NCBI GenBank assembly: GCA_046318115.1
Contig: JBKCVA010000040.1
Location: 1 to 18,603, forward strand
Length of the DNA stretch: 18,603 nucleotides
Reading direction: 5' to 3'
From: Aquimonas sp046318115
Lineage (GTDB): Bacteria > Pseudomonadota > Gammaproteobacteria > Xanthomonadales > Xanthomonadaceae
The notes below the pieces were generated by a model that was given only the letters and a program-made list of their open reading frames with translations, searched no databases and was not told where the DNA came from. The first letter of the stretch is position 1. The number at the start of each line of letters is the position of its first letter. Below are positions 1 through 6,932 of the stretch, in pieces. Made by a program: the position numbers and the translations under genes.

Positions 1-1
1 G

Positions 2-550
2 GGGCTCGACTTCGCGTCCACCCCGGGCACCGCCGAATCCGCCATCGGCCCCAAAATGAGCCGCGCGATGTCGCGGCAGATGACGCTGGACCAGTACCTC
101 AAGGGCGAAATCCAGAGCCTGTTCCACCTCGACCAGTTTGCGCGCGGCAACCTGTTTGAGGACTATGTGCTGCAGCATGTGCCCGCAGCGCAGCGCTTCG
201 GCAACTTCCCAGTGATCGACTGGTTTGACGCGAGCGAGGGTCTGGCGCTGAGTGTGAAGTCCGTGGACCTGCAGGCGCTGTCGAGGTTGGATCCGCAGCG
301 GTTGGAGGATCTGCTGAAGGGCTATGTCGACAAGCTGGCCGCGTTCAAGGGCGATCGAAGGACCGTGAATGTTGGGGGCGTCCAGAGGCGAATTGAAATT
401 GAGGCTAACGAAATAAATCACCGCGAGTTGATCATTGGCTTCGAAGCAGGATCGGCTTCCCAAGCACAGTTGCAGGTCCTCAACAACCTAAGCTTGTACG
501 CGACCGGGCTCCGGAATACGGTCAGCGTGTCTCTTCTTCCAGTGAGGTAA
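2..550 (+). CDS. C-terminal end of a polymorphic/contact-dependent toxin, PD-(D/E)XK nuclease-like domain (5' partial)
   Basis: The frame is open from the left edge to the TAA at 548-550, so this is probably the tail of a much larger CdiA/FHA- or Rhs-type protein; the ATG at 56 is unlikely to be the real start. Counting from the first visible codon, a linker (about 19-50) leads into a domain with E53 in LFEDYV, D73 and D76 in VIDWFD, and K86 in LALSVKSVD. This spacing and the pattern of hydrophobic-D-x-x-D followed by A-x-S-x-K-S/T-x-D resemble the CDI toxin restriction-endonuclease-like domain, whose characterised members cleave tRNA. The proposed substrate (tRNA or DNA of a neighbouring cell) is an inference from the family. 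The gene is followed after 5 bp by a probable immunity gene. G+C falls inside the domain (28 of 60 bases at 361-420 against 40 of 60 at 181-240). It could also be the tail of another secreted effector. Confidence 0.68.
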   Translation, partial: GLDFASTPGTAESAIGPKMSRAMSRQMTLDQYLKGEIQSLFHLDQFARGNLFEDYVLQHVPAAQRFGNFPVIDWFDASEGLALSVKSVDLQALSRLDPQRLEDLLKGYVDKLAAFKGDRRTVNVGGVQRRIEIEANEINHRELIIGFEAGSASQAQLQVLNNLSLYATGLRNTVSVSLLPVR

Positions 551-555
551 GGAAC

Positions 556-1095
556 TTGAGCGAGTTTCTGGATAAATCGGGAGCATCCGCCTACCTTGCG
601 CATGACGCAGTGCATGTCTTTTCCAAGGGCAGGGTCGGCATGGGGAAGACCGATGTTTCGCTGGTGGCTTCCCTCAACCGCGCCCAAGCAGATCTGTTAC
701 CTCACTTGGGCGCAGCGCTACGAATCGCTTTGACGCGATTTATCAAGGAAATCCACCCTGACGAACTGAACAGCACGTGCACAGACAGTCTAGAGACGGT
801 GCTGGGTCTGTCGAACCAAGAAGTCAACAAAGCTCTTCGCGGTATGGGAAGCGCCTACATCGGTTTCGGGGCGGCGTATCCTTGCTTCTTTGTGGGGGGC
901 TGGATCACGGGCGCCCGCGGTAGCGGCTCGCCCCTCCTTGAGGAAGACATCGTGCTACCGGTTGATGTCAGTGATGAAGAACTAGGCCGCGTCATGCTCG
1001 ACGTTCTGGAGCGCTCCCTCGCCGCCACCCTCGAACTGGCCGTCGTGCCCCCCAAACCCAAACGCACGCGCGCCAAGAAGGCGGCCAGCGAATGA
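556..1095 (+). CDS. Probable immunity protein for the upstream toxin (CdiI/DUF1436-like)
   Basis: A 179-residue soluble protein with no signal peptide starts at TTG 556, five bases after the toxin stop; GAGG at 544-547 lies 8 bases upstream and supports this start. The position directly behind a toxin C-terminus is the standard place for a cognate immunity gene. The C-terminal segment, with the acidic IVLPVDVSDEELG stretch followed by a helix ending in LERS, resembles the end of DUF1436-type CdiI proteins, in which a proline-containing strand precedes S-x-E-E-(I/L)-G and a helix. The protein would bind and block the toxin domain in the cytoplasm of producer cells. Its last residues (KPKRTRAKKAASE) form a basic tail not needed for the fold. 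Codon use is less GC-biased than downstream genes. The family match is from pattern memory, while the immunity role rests mainly on context. Confidence 0.62.
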   Translation: MSEFLDKSGASAYLAHDAVHVFSKGRVGMGKTDVSLVASLNRAQADLLPHLGAALRIALTRFIKEIHPDELNSTCTDSLETVLGLSNQEVNKALRGMGSAYIGFGAAYPCFFVGGWITGARGSGSPLLEEDIVLPVDVSDEELGRVMLDVLERSLAATLELAVVPPKPKRTRAKKAASE

Positions 1096-1215
1096 GCGCG
1101 GCAGCGCGCGCGCCTCGCCTGCTCACGCTGCCTAGAACGCGCGGGCGAAATCAGAGGGCGGGCACGCCCAGCCCGCGGTCTTGGTACGAACTCAAGGCGG
1201 TCGCCGCTCACGTGC

Positions 1216-1239
1216 CCGAGCGTGGTCATCCACGCTTGG
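1216..1239. other. Hairpin in the gap after the immunity gene
   Basis: CCGAGCGTGG and CCACGCTTGG pair over 10 positions with one G-T wobble around a TCAT loop. There is no T run after it on either strand, so it is a weak terminator candidate or a stray palindromic element. The rest of the 208-bp gap (1096-1303) shows no gene, only a short GGGCG/CGCCC hairpin at 1156-1169. Confidence 0.35.
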
Positions 1240-1303
1240 CCCGCGCCGCGGCCCAATGGCCTTCGCATCGTGGTGCGGCTTGCGGCACAGGCTAATCCAG
1301 CGG

Positions 1304-1837
1304 ATGTCTCGAACTTCGGTCCACGGCATACGCGCGTCGCTTACCCGAGCCGCGCTCGCCGCAACCCTGCTCCTCACCCTCACCGCCTGCGCCACCGGCT
1401 ATCACAGCGCCTCCAACCCGATACTCGGCTTCACCGGCGGCTACTGGGACGAGCCCGGCCCGGGGCGGACCTGGCGGGTGGGGGTGACGGGCAATGCGTA
1501 TCTCAGTCCCGAGCGCGCCGGGGCCTACCTGCTGTACCGCTGCGCCGAAGTCAGCCTGCGCGAGGGCGGTACGCATTTCGTGGTGTATCCCAGCCTGTCG
1601 GCGGCGGTCAGCGATGACCGGCAGGCGGGCCTGGGCGTCGGCGCAGGCGCCAAGCCCTATGCCACGGTCTACCTGTGGATCGCCCCGGCGGATGCCGAGC
1701 ATGCGCATTCGGCGGAAGAGGTGCTGGCGCGGCTGGGGCCGGTGGTGAAGCCCGGGCGTGTCGAGGCCCCTGACGAGCGCAGCGGAGATCGATCCGCGGA
1801 ACCGGCGACGCCTGCAGGCGCGGGGGCCGGGCCGTGA
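1304..1837 (+). CDS. CC0125/CC1285-family-like outer-membrane lipoprotein
   Basis: A 177-residue protein. The start is placed at ATG 1304 because it gives a compact signal peptide: basic residues R10-R15, a hydrophobic stretch A16-L26, and the lipobox LTAC with the lipidated Cys at 29. Position +2 is Ala, which predicts outer-membrane sorting. The frame is open further upstream, but that extension is Arg-rich and would bury the signal. The mature part has the pattern GGYWDE...WRVGVTGNAYLS, an aromatic/basic run LLYRCAE, and a hydrophobic strand HFVVY. This is the signature I associate with the CC0125/CC1285 family of small lipoproteins of unknown function. The tail from about residue 150 is Pro/Ala/Glu-rich and probably disordered. 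The stop overlaps the next lipoprotein gene (ATGA at 1834-1837), so the two are probably co-translated. No role is assigned. Confidence 0.72.
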   Translation: MSRTSVHGIRASLTRAALAATLLLTLTACATGYHSASNPILGFTGGYWDEPGPGRTWRVGVTGNAYLSPERAGAYLLYRCAEVSLREGGTHFVVYPSLSAAVSDDRQAGLGVGAGAKPYATVYLWIAPADAEHAHSAEEVLARLGPVVKPGRVEAPDERSGDRSAEPATPAGAGAGP

Positions 1838-2271
1838 TGGCGCGCGCGGCGGCGCTGCTGCTGTGCCTGTTGGGCACGGGCTGTATGCCCGTCTATTCGC
1901 TGCGCTCGGGCGAGCCCTCGGTGCCGCTGCAGCTGGCCTACCCGCAGCAGGCCGCGTGGATCTGCGACAGCGGCCCGCGCATGCGCCTGCGCGCGAACCG
2001 CGAGGGCGTGGTGCGCATCCCGGCTGAGCGCCGCATCACCCTGGGTGTGCAGTTCGTCAGCGGCTGGGGCTACCCCAACGCCATCGCCTGCGCGCCCTCG
2101 GTGCACCTGGTGGCGCAGGCCGATGCGGCCTACTACCAGCACTTCGAGCTGGACGGCCTGGCCTGCCACACCTGGGTGTACCGGCAAAACCCGCAGGACA
2201 CGCGCACCGGCCTGGCGCATGCGCCCGGCGTGCAGCCGGGGCGGGCGGGCTGTGTGGAGGCGGGGCGGTGA
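1834..2271 (+). CDS. Small lipoprotein of unknown function
   Basis: A 145-residue protein with two adjacent ATG codons at 1834 and 1837; the first overlaps the upstream stop as ATGA, a typical coupling arrangement. A short signal peptide of hydrophobic residues 5-15 ends in a lipobox-like LGTGC with Cys at 17. The +2 residue is Met, so outer-membrane retention is plausible. The mature part contains four further cysteines (in AWICDSG, AIACAPS, GLACHTW and AGCVEA) that could pair as two disulphides in the periplasm. I do not recognise a family. The pairing with the preceding lipoprotein suggests both act at the outer membrane, possibly together. It is followed by the repeat island. Confidence 0.68.
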   Translation: MMARAAALLLCLLGTGCMPVYSLRSGEPSVPLQLAYPQQAAWICDSGPRMRLRANREGVVRIPAERRITLGVQFVSGWGYPNAIACAPSVHLVAQADAAYYQHFELDGLACHTWVYRQNPQDTRTGLAHAPGVQPGRAGCVEAGR

Positions 2272-2500
2272 CGTCGGCGGCGCAGGCACGCTGGGCCGAG
2301 GCGGCCGCGCTGCGCTACGACCGCCCGCGCTTGGCCTGCAGGCTGGCCACGCGTTCCGTCGTCGCGACCCGCCGTTTGCCGCGCCGCGGGATTGCGCGGG
2401 TTCGGGCTGATTTGCGCAAGGGTGGATCAAGAACCGGCTGGATCAACGCATGGGCGGGTCGAGCTTGCGAGTGGTGGGGGTTGCGCTGCGGCAGGTGTCC

Positions 2501-2700
2501 GGTGGGTCAAGACCCACCCTATGGGTTGCGCGTTCGATGGCGCGGCGCGCGGGGCGCGGCCGGGGTGCAAGCAACGGTGGGTCAAGACCCACTCTATGGG
2601 TCGCGTGTTCGATGGCGCGGCCCGCGAGGCACGGCCGAGGTGCAAGCGATGGTGGGACAAGACCCCCCCTATGGGTCGTGATGGCATGCCGAGGCAGGCG
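2501..2700. repeat. 75-bp tandem repeats carrying REP-like palindromes
   Basis: Units start at 2501, 2576 and 2651, giving an exact 75-bp period. Units 1 and 2 differ at 9 of 75 positions by hand alignment; unit 3 keeps about the first 30 bases and then diverges. Each unit opens with the palindrome GGTGGGTCAAGACCCACC (or a mutated form), followed by CTATGGG, then a GC-rich spacer. Unit 2 has a C-to-T change in the right arm, and unit 3 has two changes. The island sits between convergent genes, the usual place for REP/BIME elements. The period is a multiple of three, so overlapping frames stay open, but this looks non-coding. Confidence 0.85.
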
Positions 2701-2712
2701 AGCGACCCGATG

Positions 2713-2736
2713 CCATAGGGTGGGTCTTGACCCACC
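2713..2736 (-). repeat. Inverted copy of the REP-like palindrome
   Basis: This 24-base segment is the exact reverse complement of the first 24 bases of the unit at 2501 (palindrome plus CTATGG). It faces the three direct copies. The bases between unit 3 and this copy (about 2668-2718) can themselves fold: CCTATGGGTCG at 2668 pairs imperfectly with the stretch ending CATAGG. This gives a head-to-head BIME-like arrangement that could act as a two-way transcription stop. Confidence 0.82.
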
Positions 2737-2737
2737 G

Positions 2738-2866
2738 AAGCTCGACACTCGCGCCGCGCAACGTGCCTTGGAGCTCGACACTCGCCCCGTGCAACGTGCT
2801 TGGAGCTCGACGCTCGCCCCGAGCGACGTGCCTGGAGATCGACATTCCGCTCGCGCCACCCGAGCG
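2738..2866. repeat. Second tandem array, 32-33-bp units
   Basis: Units at 2738-2770, 2771-2802 and 2803-2834 follow the consensus (A/G)AGCTCGACACTCGC followed by CCCGNGCAACGTGCNTG. A degenerate fourth unit starts at 2835 (GAGATCGACATTC). The array begins two bases after the inverted REP-like copy and ends just before the amidohydrolase stop codon. Unit lengths of 32 and 33 would shift any reading frame, which argues against coding. It is unrelated in sequence to the 75-bp family. Confidence 0.8.
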
Positions 2867-2897
2867 CCGGCACGCCGTCGCTGGAGAGCCCGTCGCC

Positions 2898-4190
2898 TCA
2901 GAGGCTGCCTGGCACGAACTCCAGCGATACCTGCCGCGGCCGCCCCGGCAGCTCAAGCGTGCTCTGCCGCTCCGGTGCGCGTGCGATCACGCGTCCGCGC
3001 CGCACCACGGCAAGTCGTGCCGCCTTCAGGCGGATCGCTTCGAACGGGTCTGCCGCCTGCAGCAGTACGAAGTCGGCCGGGCCGCCCTCGCGCAGGCCGT
3101 AGTCTTCGAGGCCGATCACCCGCGCGGCGGTGTCGGTGACGCCGGCATAGCAGGCGCGGATGCCGTCCTGTGAGGTCATCTGCGCCACGTGCACGGCCAT
3201 GCTGGCGACTTCGAGCATGTCCGCGCTGCCGAAGCTGTACCAGGGGTCCATGCAGCAGTCCTGGCCCAGGGCCACGTCGATGCCGGCGGCCAGCAGCTCC
3301 GGCACGCGGGTCATGCCGCGACGCTTGGGATAGCTGTCGTGGCGGCCCTGCAGGGTGATGTTGATCAGCGGATTCGCCACCGCCGAGAGCCGCGCCTCGG
3401 CCATCAGCGGCAGCAGCTTGGACACGTAGTAGTTGTCCATGCTGTGCATCGAGGTCAGATGCGAGCCGGTGACGCGGCCCTGCAGGCCGTGGCGGATTGT
3501 TTCTGCGGTGAGCGTTTCGACGTGGCGCGAGTGCGGGTCGTCGCTCTCGTCGCAGTGCATGTCGACGCGCAGGCCGCGCTCGGCGGCGAGGCGACACAGG
3601 CGCGCGATGCTGTCGGCGCCGTCGGCCATCGTGCGCTCGAAATGCGGGATGCCGCCGATGACATCGACACCGCGGTCCAGCGCGCGCTGCAGGTTCTCGA
3701 TCGCACCCGGCGCGCGCAGGTAGCCGTCCTGCGGGAATGCGACCAGCTGCAGGTCGATGTAGCCGGCGACCTGGCGTTTCACTTCGAGCAGCGCATCGAC
3801 GGCCAGCAAGCGCGGATCGCAGACGTCGACATGGCTGCGGATGTGCAGCAGGCCCTGCGCTGCGGCCATGTCGCAGTAGGCCAGCGCGCGCTGCACCACC
3901 GCCTCGACGGTGAGATGCGGCTTCAGCTCGCCCCAGAGCGCGATGCCTTCGAGCAGGGTACCGCTGGCGTTGAGCCGCGGCAGGCCCAGCGAGAGCGCGG
4001 CGTCCATGTGGAAGTGGGCGTCGACAAGGGGCGCGCTGAGCAGACGGCCGCGCGCCTCGATCACTTCGCCCGCGTGTTCGGCCGGCAGCGCTGGTGCGAT
4101 GGCGAAGATGCGACCGCCGCGCACGCCGACATCGACGCCGCGGCGGCCGTCGGCCAGCGCGGCGTCGCGCACCAGCAGGTCGAAGCTCAT
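2898..4190 (-). CDS. Cytosine deaminase-family amidohydrolase (CodA-like)
   Basis: A 430-residue cytoplasmic enzyme, close to the length of E. coli CodA. Family residues in order: the metal pair in HFH 59-61, SHVDVCDP near 120, the base-recognition Gln154 in AFPQDG, IPHFE 181-185, H212 and E215 in DMHCDESDD, H244 in GSHLTSMHS, NPLINITLQGR 273-283, YPKRRG 287-292, metal-binding D311 and W317 in QDCCMDPWY. It would deaminate cytosine or a related ring using one divalent metal. CodA Asp314 is Cys312 here and the preceding His is Gln310, so the preferred substrate may differ (isoguanine, creatinine or another heterocycle). The ATG at 4190 overlaps the stop of the DUF349 gene (ATGA) and is preferred to an upstream start that adds 35 Ala/Arg/Cys-rich residues. 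Family confidence is high; exact substrate is not known. Confidence 0.9.
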   Translation of the reverse strand: MSFDLLVRDAALADGRRGVDVGVRGGRIFAIAPALPAEHAGEVIEARGRLLSAPLVDAHFHMDAALSLGLPRLNASGTLLEGIALWGELKPHLTVEAVVQRALAYCDMAAAQGLLHIRSHVDVCDPRLLAVDALLEVKRQVAGYIDLQLVAFPQDGYLRAPGAIENLQRALDRGVDVIGGIPHFERTMADGADSIARLCRLAAERGLRVDMHCDESDDPHSRHVETLTAETIRHGLQGRVTGSHLTSMHSMDNYYVSKLLPLMAEARLSAVANPLINITLQGRHDSYPKRRGMTRVPELLAAGIDVALGQDCCMDPWYSFGSADMLEVASMAVHVAQMTSQDGIRACYAGVTDTAARVIGLEDYGLREGGPADFVLLQAADPFEAIRLKAARLAVVRRGRVIARAPERQSTLELPGRPRQVSLEFVPGSL

Positions 4191-6787
4191 CCCAGCAGGG
4201 CCTTCAGCGCACGCGCCGCACGCGCGTTCTGCGCGGCATCGGCCTGCGGCGCATGTGCGGCCCAGGCCAGCAGCGCCGCGCGCGCATCCACGCATGAGCC
4301 GCCGCTGCCCATGCGCTCGGCCAGGCGCTGCATCTGCAGCTCGCGGCGACGTGCAGCCGCGTCGGCGGGGCTGTCGATGCCGGCGTCGAGTTCCAGGCCA
4401 AGCAGGGCGTCCTCGCGGTTTTCGCGGGTGAGGTCACGTGCGCGCGCAGCGGCCAGCTCGCGACGCTCGGCCTCGCTGAGTGCGTCGTCCTTCGTGCCGT
4501 CGAGTGCGGCGTCCAGTAGCGCCTGCAGGGCATGCTTCGCCCGCGCCTCGCGCTGCGCTTTCTGCGCGGCGCGCAGACGCTCCACGGCCTTTTCGAACTC
4601 GCGCTCCAGGCTGCCTTCGGCGGCGCGCGGCGGGCGTGGGCGGCGCTCGTTGCGGTCGCCGCGCTCTGCGCGTTCGCCCCGTTCGGGCTGCGAACGATCG
4701 CGCGGCGCGCGGCCGGGGCGGGCATCGCCTGCGGCATCTTCGAGCTGCGGCTGCTGGGTCTGCCAGCGCGCTTCAAGTTCGGCCAGCTGGGTATCGATCT
4801 GCGCGAGGTCCTCGGCCTGTCCCAGCGCCTGTACGGCCTCGACCAGACCGCGACGCTCGGCTTCGACCGCCGCCAGCGCCTGGGTGCGCGCCTGCGCACC
4901 GGCGCGCGCCGCCTCGAACAGCGGGTCGACGATGGCGCGCAGCTCGGCCCACAGGCGATCTTCGGTTTTGCGGTCAGCGCGCGGCGCGTTGCGCCATTCC
5001 TGCTGAATCGCCTTGGCGGCATGGATGGCCTGCGTCGCATCGCCGCGGGCGGCGAAGCGCAGGCGCTCCAGCAGGGCCTGCTTGCCCTCGACGGCCGCCT
5101 GGTTGCGCGCGTCGCGCAGGGCGTCGAGCTGATCGAGCTGGGCGCGCAGGCGCTTGCCCAGCGCAGCGCGGGCGCGCGGCTCGACCTCGTCGAGTTCGCG
5201 CAGCGCGGCGACGACGCGCTCGCGCAGAGGCTTGAGGTCCTCCGGCGCCTGCTCGATGTCGGCAGCCAGCACGCTGATCGCCGCGTCTACCGCCTCGGCC
5301 TTCTGCGAGCGCAGGGCGCGGCGCTGCTCGAAGTAGGGCCGCGCCGGCGCCAGCGCGCGGTGGCAGAGCGCGCGGAAGCGCTTGCCGATGCCCGCCGCAT
5401 GCTCGCCGTGATCGGGCTCGGCGGCCTCGACTTTGGCCCACTCGTCCTGCAGTTCCTTGACCCGGTTGGCGACGGCGTCGGGGTGCAGGCCGGAGCCGAT
5501 CAAGTGCTCGACTTCATCGCAGAGGCGCGCGCGCACCTTGTTGCCGGCCCAGCGCTGCCAGCGCTCCATGTCGGCGACGCCAGCCTCCAGCTCGCGCAGC
5601 TTGTCGCGCTGGCCGGGCGTCGGCTTGATGCCGGCGGCCAGCCGCGCGCGCGCGGCCTCCAGGGCAGGCTTGGCGACGCCGAGGCGCTGTTCTTCAACGC
5701 CGGCGAGGCCCTGCTTCAGAGCGTCGCGCAGGGCTTCATCGGGCAGCTGGGCGGCGGGTGCGGGCGCGGCTGCGGTCGAAGCGGTAGCCGCGACAGGTGC
5801 GGCGTCGGCAGGCGTGCCGGCGACTTCGGCGCTGGCGATGGGTGCCTCGCCCGCCGCGTCCGTGGCCACGCTGGCGGACGTCTCGCTGTCGTCAGGCCCG
5901 GTGGCCACCGCCGTCGCGGCCGAGCGCTCTGCCGGGGTCTCGGTGCTTGCGGCGCTCTGCGCTGCTGCCGGCTGCGGCTCTGGCTTCGGCTTCGGAAGGT
6001 GAGCGGTCTTCAGCGCGCTGACCGCGGCGCTGGCGCTGGCGGCATGGCCCTGCAGCCGCCGCAGCAGGGCAGGGTCGAGACGCGGCGCGAGCTGTTCGAC
6101 TTCCGCATCCAGGGCGGCGAGCTGCGCTTCGGCATCGGCTGGCAGGCTGCGCGCCAGCGCGTCGAAGGCGCTGCCGAGCTGCAGGGCACGCTGGTTGATG
6201 GCGCCGGCATCCCCGCGTGCGAGCTTGAGCGCATCGGCTTTCTCGCGGGCGCGGCGCGACAGCGCCTTGTCCTGGCCGCGCGCGGCCTCGGCGATGCGCT
6301 CCAGCGTGGCTTCGTCAGCGATGCGCTCAAGCAGACGCAGGCGCAGGGCCGGGTCGGGGTCCTTCAGGCAGCGCCGCTGCAGCAGGCCGGGCTTGTTCAG
6401 GTGCAGCACCGCGGCCTCGCGCAGCTCGGGCTCGGGCGCCGATTCGGCCATGGTCTCAGCCAGCTCTGCCGGCAGCGCCGCGTGGCTGGCCAGCTGTTGG
6501 CGCTCGCTGGCAGGCACTTTGGCATCGAGCAGGCGGGCGCGCACGCGGCCGAGGATGGCCTCGCGGCAGGCGCTGTCCTTTTCCGCGGCCAACAGCCCCA
6601 GCAGCGTCTCGGCGCTGTCGATGCGGGCGATCGCCGCGCGCCTAACTTCGGCCGCAGTGTCGCTGGCGGCGATCTGCGGCAGCAGGCGGACTAGCTCGGG
6701 CGCGGTCTCTGAGCGCACGGCTTCGGCGCGACGCGGAGTTTCAGGGTGTTCCCACAGCGGGCGGCGAAAGCGGGCGAACAGCTTCAT
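4187..6787 (-). CDS. Large DUF349-domain protein
   Basis: An 866-residue, mostly helical cytoplasmic protein starting at ATG 6787. Residues about 1-250 are HEAT-like helices (APELVRLL, EVRRAAIARI, PALRLRLLERIAD). About 262-347 is an Ala/Thr/Pro-rich linker. About 350-640 contains DUF349-type modules, recognisable from a Trp-centred helix followed by an acidic-aromatic helix (VKELQDEWAKVE, AIQQEWRNAP, DRLWAELRAIVDPLFEAA). About 680-724 is an Arg/Pro/Glu-rich stretch, and the end is coiled coil. DUF349 proteins are widespread in proteobacteria and of unknown function; the charged coiled-coil form suggests a scaffold or nucleic-acid contact, which is inference. It is the first gene of a two-gene unit whose second gene, the CodA-like deaminase, overlaps its stop by four bases. 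The upstream ribosome-binding sequence is weak (GAG about 8 bases before the start). Confidence 0.85.
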   Translation of the reverse strand: MKLFARFRRPLWEHPETPRRAEAVRSETAPELVRLLPQIAASDTAAEVRRAAIARIDSAETLLGLLAAEKDSACREAILGRVRARLLDAKVPASERQQLASHAALPAELAETMAESAPEPELREAAVLHLNKPGLLQRRCLKDPDPALRLRLLERIADEATLERIAEAARGQDKALSRRAREKADALKLARGDAGAINQRALQLGSAFDALARSLPADAEAQLAALDAEVEQLAPRLDPALLRRLQGHAASASAAVSALKTAHLPKPKPEPQPAAAQSAASTETPAERSAATAVATGPDDSETSASVATDAAGEAPIASAEVAGTPADAAPVAATASTAAAPAPAAQLPDEALRDALKQGLAGVEEQRLGVAKPALEAARARLAAGIKPTPGQRDKLRELEAGVADMERWQRWAGNKVRARLCDEVEHLIGSGLHPDAVANRVKELQDEWAKVEAAEPDHGEHAAGIGKRFRALCHRALAPARPYFEQRRALRSQKAEAVDAAISVLAADIEQAPEDLKPLRERVVAALRELDEVEPRARAALGKRLRAQLDQLDALRDARNQAAVEGKQALLERLRFAARGDATQAIHAAKAIQQEWRNAPRADRKTEDRLWAELRAIVDPLFEAARAGAQARTQALAAVEAERRGLVEAVQALGQAEDLAQIDTQLAELEARWQTQQPQLEDAAGDARPGRAPRDRSQPERGERAERGDRNERRPRPPRAAEGSLEREFEKAVERLRAAQKAQREARAKHALQALLDAALDGTKDDALSEAERRELAAARARDLTRENREDALLGLELDAGIDSPADAAARRRELQMQRLAERMGSGGSCVDARAALLAWAAHAPQADAAQNARAARALKALLG

Positions 6788-6880
6788 GCAGGGTCTCGGC
6801 GGTTGGACGGCGTGGGGCCGCGCAGGGCGGGGCCCGGATTATGGCGCCTAACGCGCGCTGCGGGCCGCCCTGCCCCAACG

Positions 6881-6908
6881 CCTGAGGCCCTGCGTGCGGG
6901 GCCTCAGG
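6881..6908 (-). terminator. Perfect hairpin behind the membrane-protein gene
   Basis: CCTGAGGCCC and GGGCCTCAGG form a perfect 10-bp stem around an 8-base loop, 24 bases beyond the stop of the gene at 6933-7925. On the minus strand no T run follows, so it is either a U-poor terminator or an RNA 3'-end stabiliser. It lies between that gene and the DUF349 gene and separates their transcripts only if it terminates. Confidence 0.5.
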
Positions 6909-6932
6909 GCTCCCGAAGGTGCTGGTCGGGGC

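Noticed and set aside
2268..2681. A GTG-started frame overlapping the second lipoprotein stop, with an ALRYDR motif slightly like FlhB C-termini
   Set aside because: The resemblance stops after a few residues and the frame runs into the repeats; no support for a gene or a remnant.
2501..2866. CRISPR array
   Set aside because: Units are contiguous tandem copies without unique spacers of constant length, the period is 75 bp or 32-33 bp, and no cas gene is present.
2427..2873. Open frames with repeated peptide units in the repeat island, on both strands
   Set aside because: The periodic peptides arise because the 75-bp unit is a multiple of three; the adjoining 32-33-bp array breaks the frame, there is no ribosome-binding site, and units are palindromic.
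4191..4295. N-terminal extension of the deaminase by 35 residues
   Set aside because: The added residues are Cys/Ala/Arg-rich sequence inside the DUF349 gene; the family N-terminus begins at the ATGA overlap.
3189..5006. A 605-codon plus-strand frame spanning the deaminase and DUF349 genes
   Set aside because: Antisense to two well-supported genes and changes character at their boundary, as expected for a shadow.
4532..6694. A 720-codon open frame on the plus strand
   Set aside because: Antisense to the DUF349 gene, with compositionally biased Gly/Leu/Arg sequence and no domain; the minus frame has the DUF349 pattern and a coupled downstream gene.
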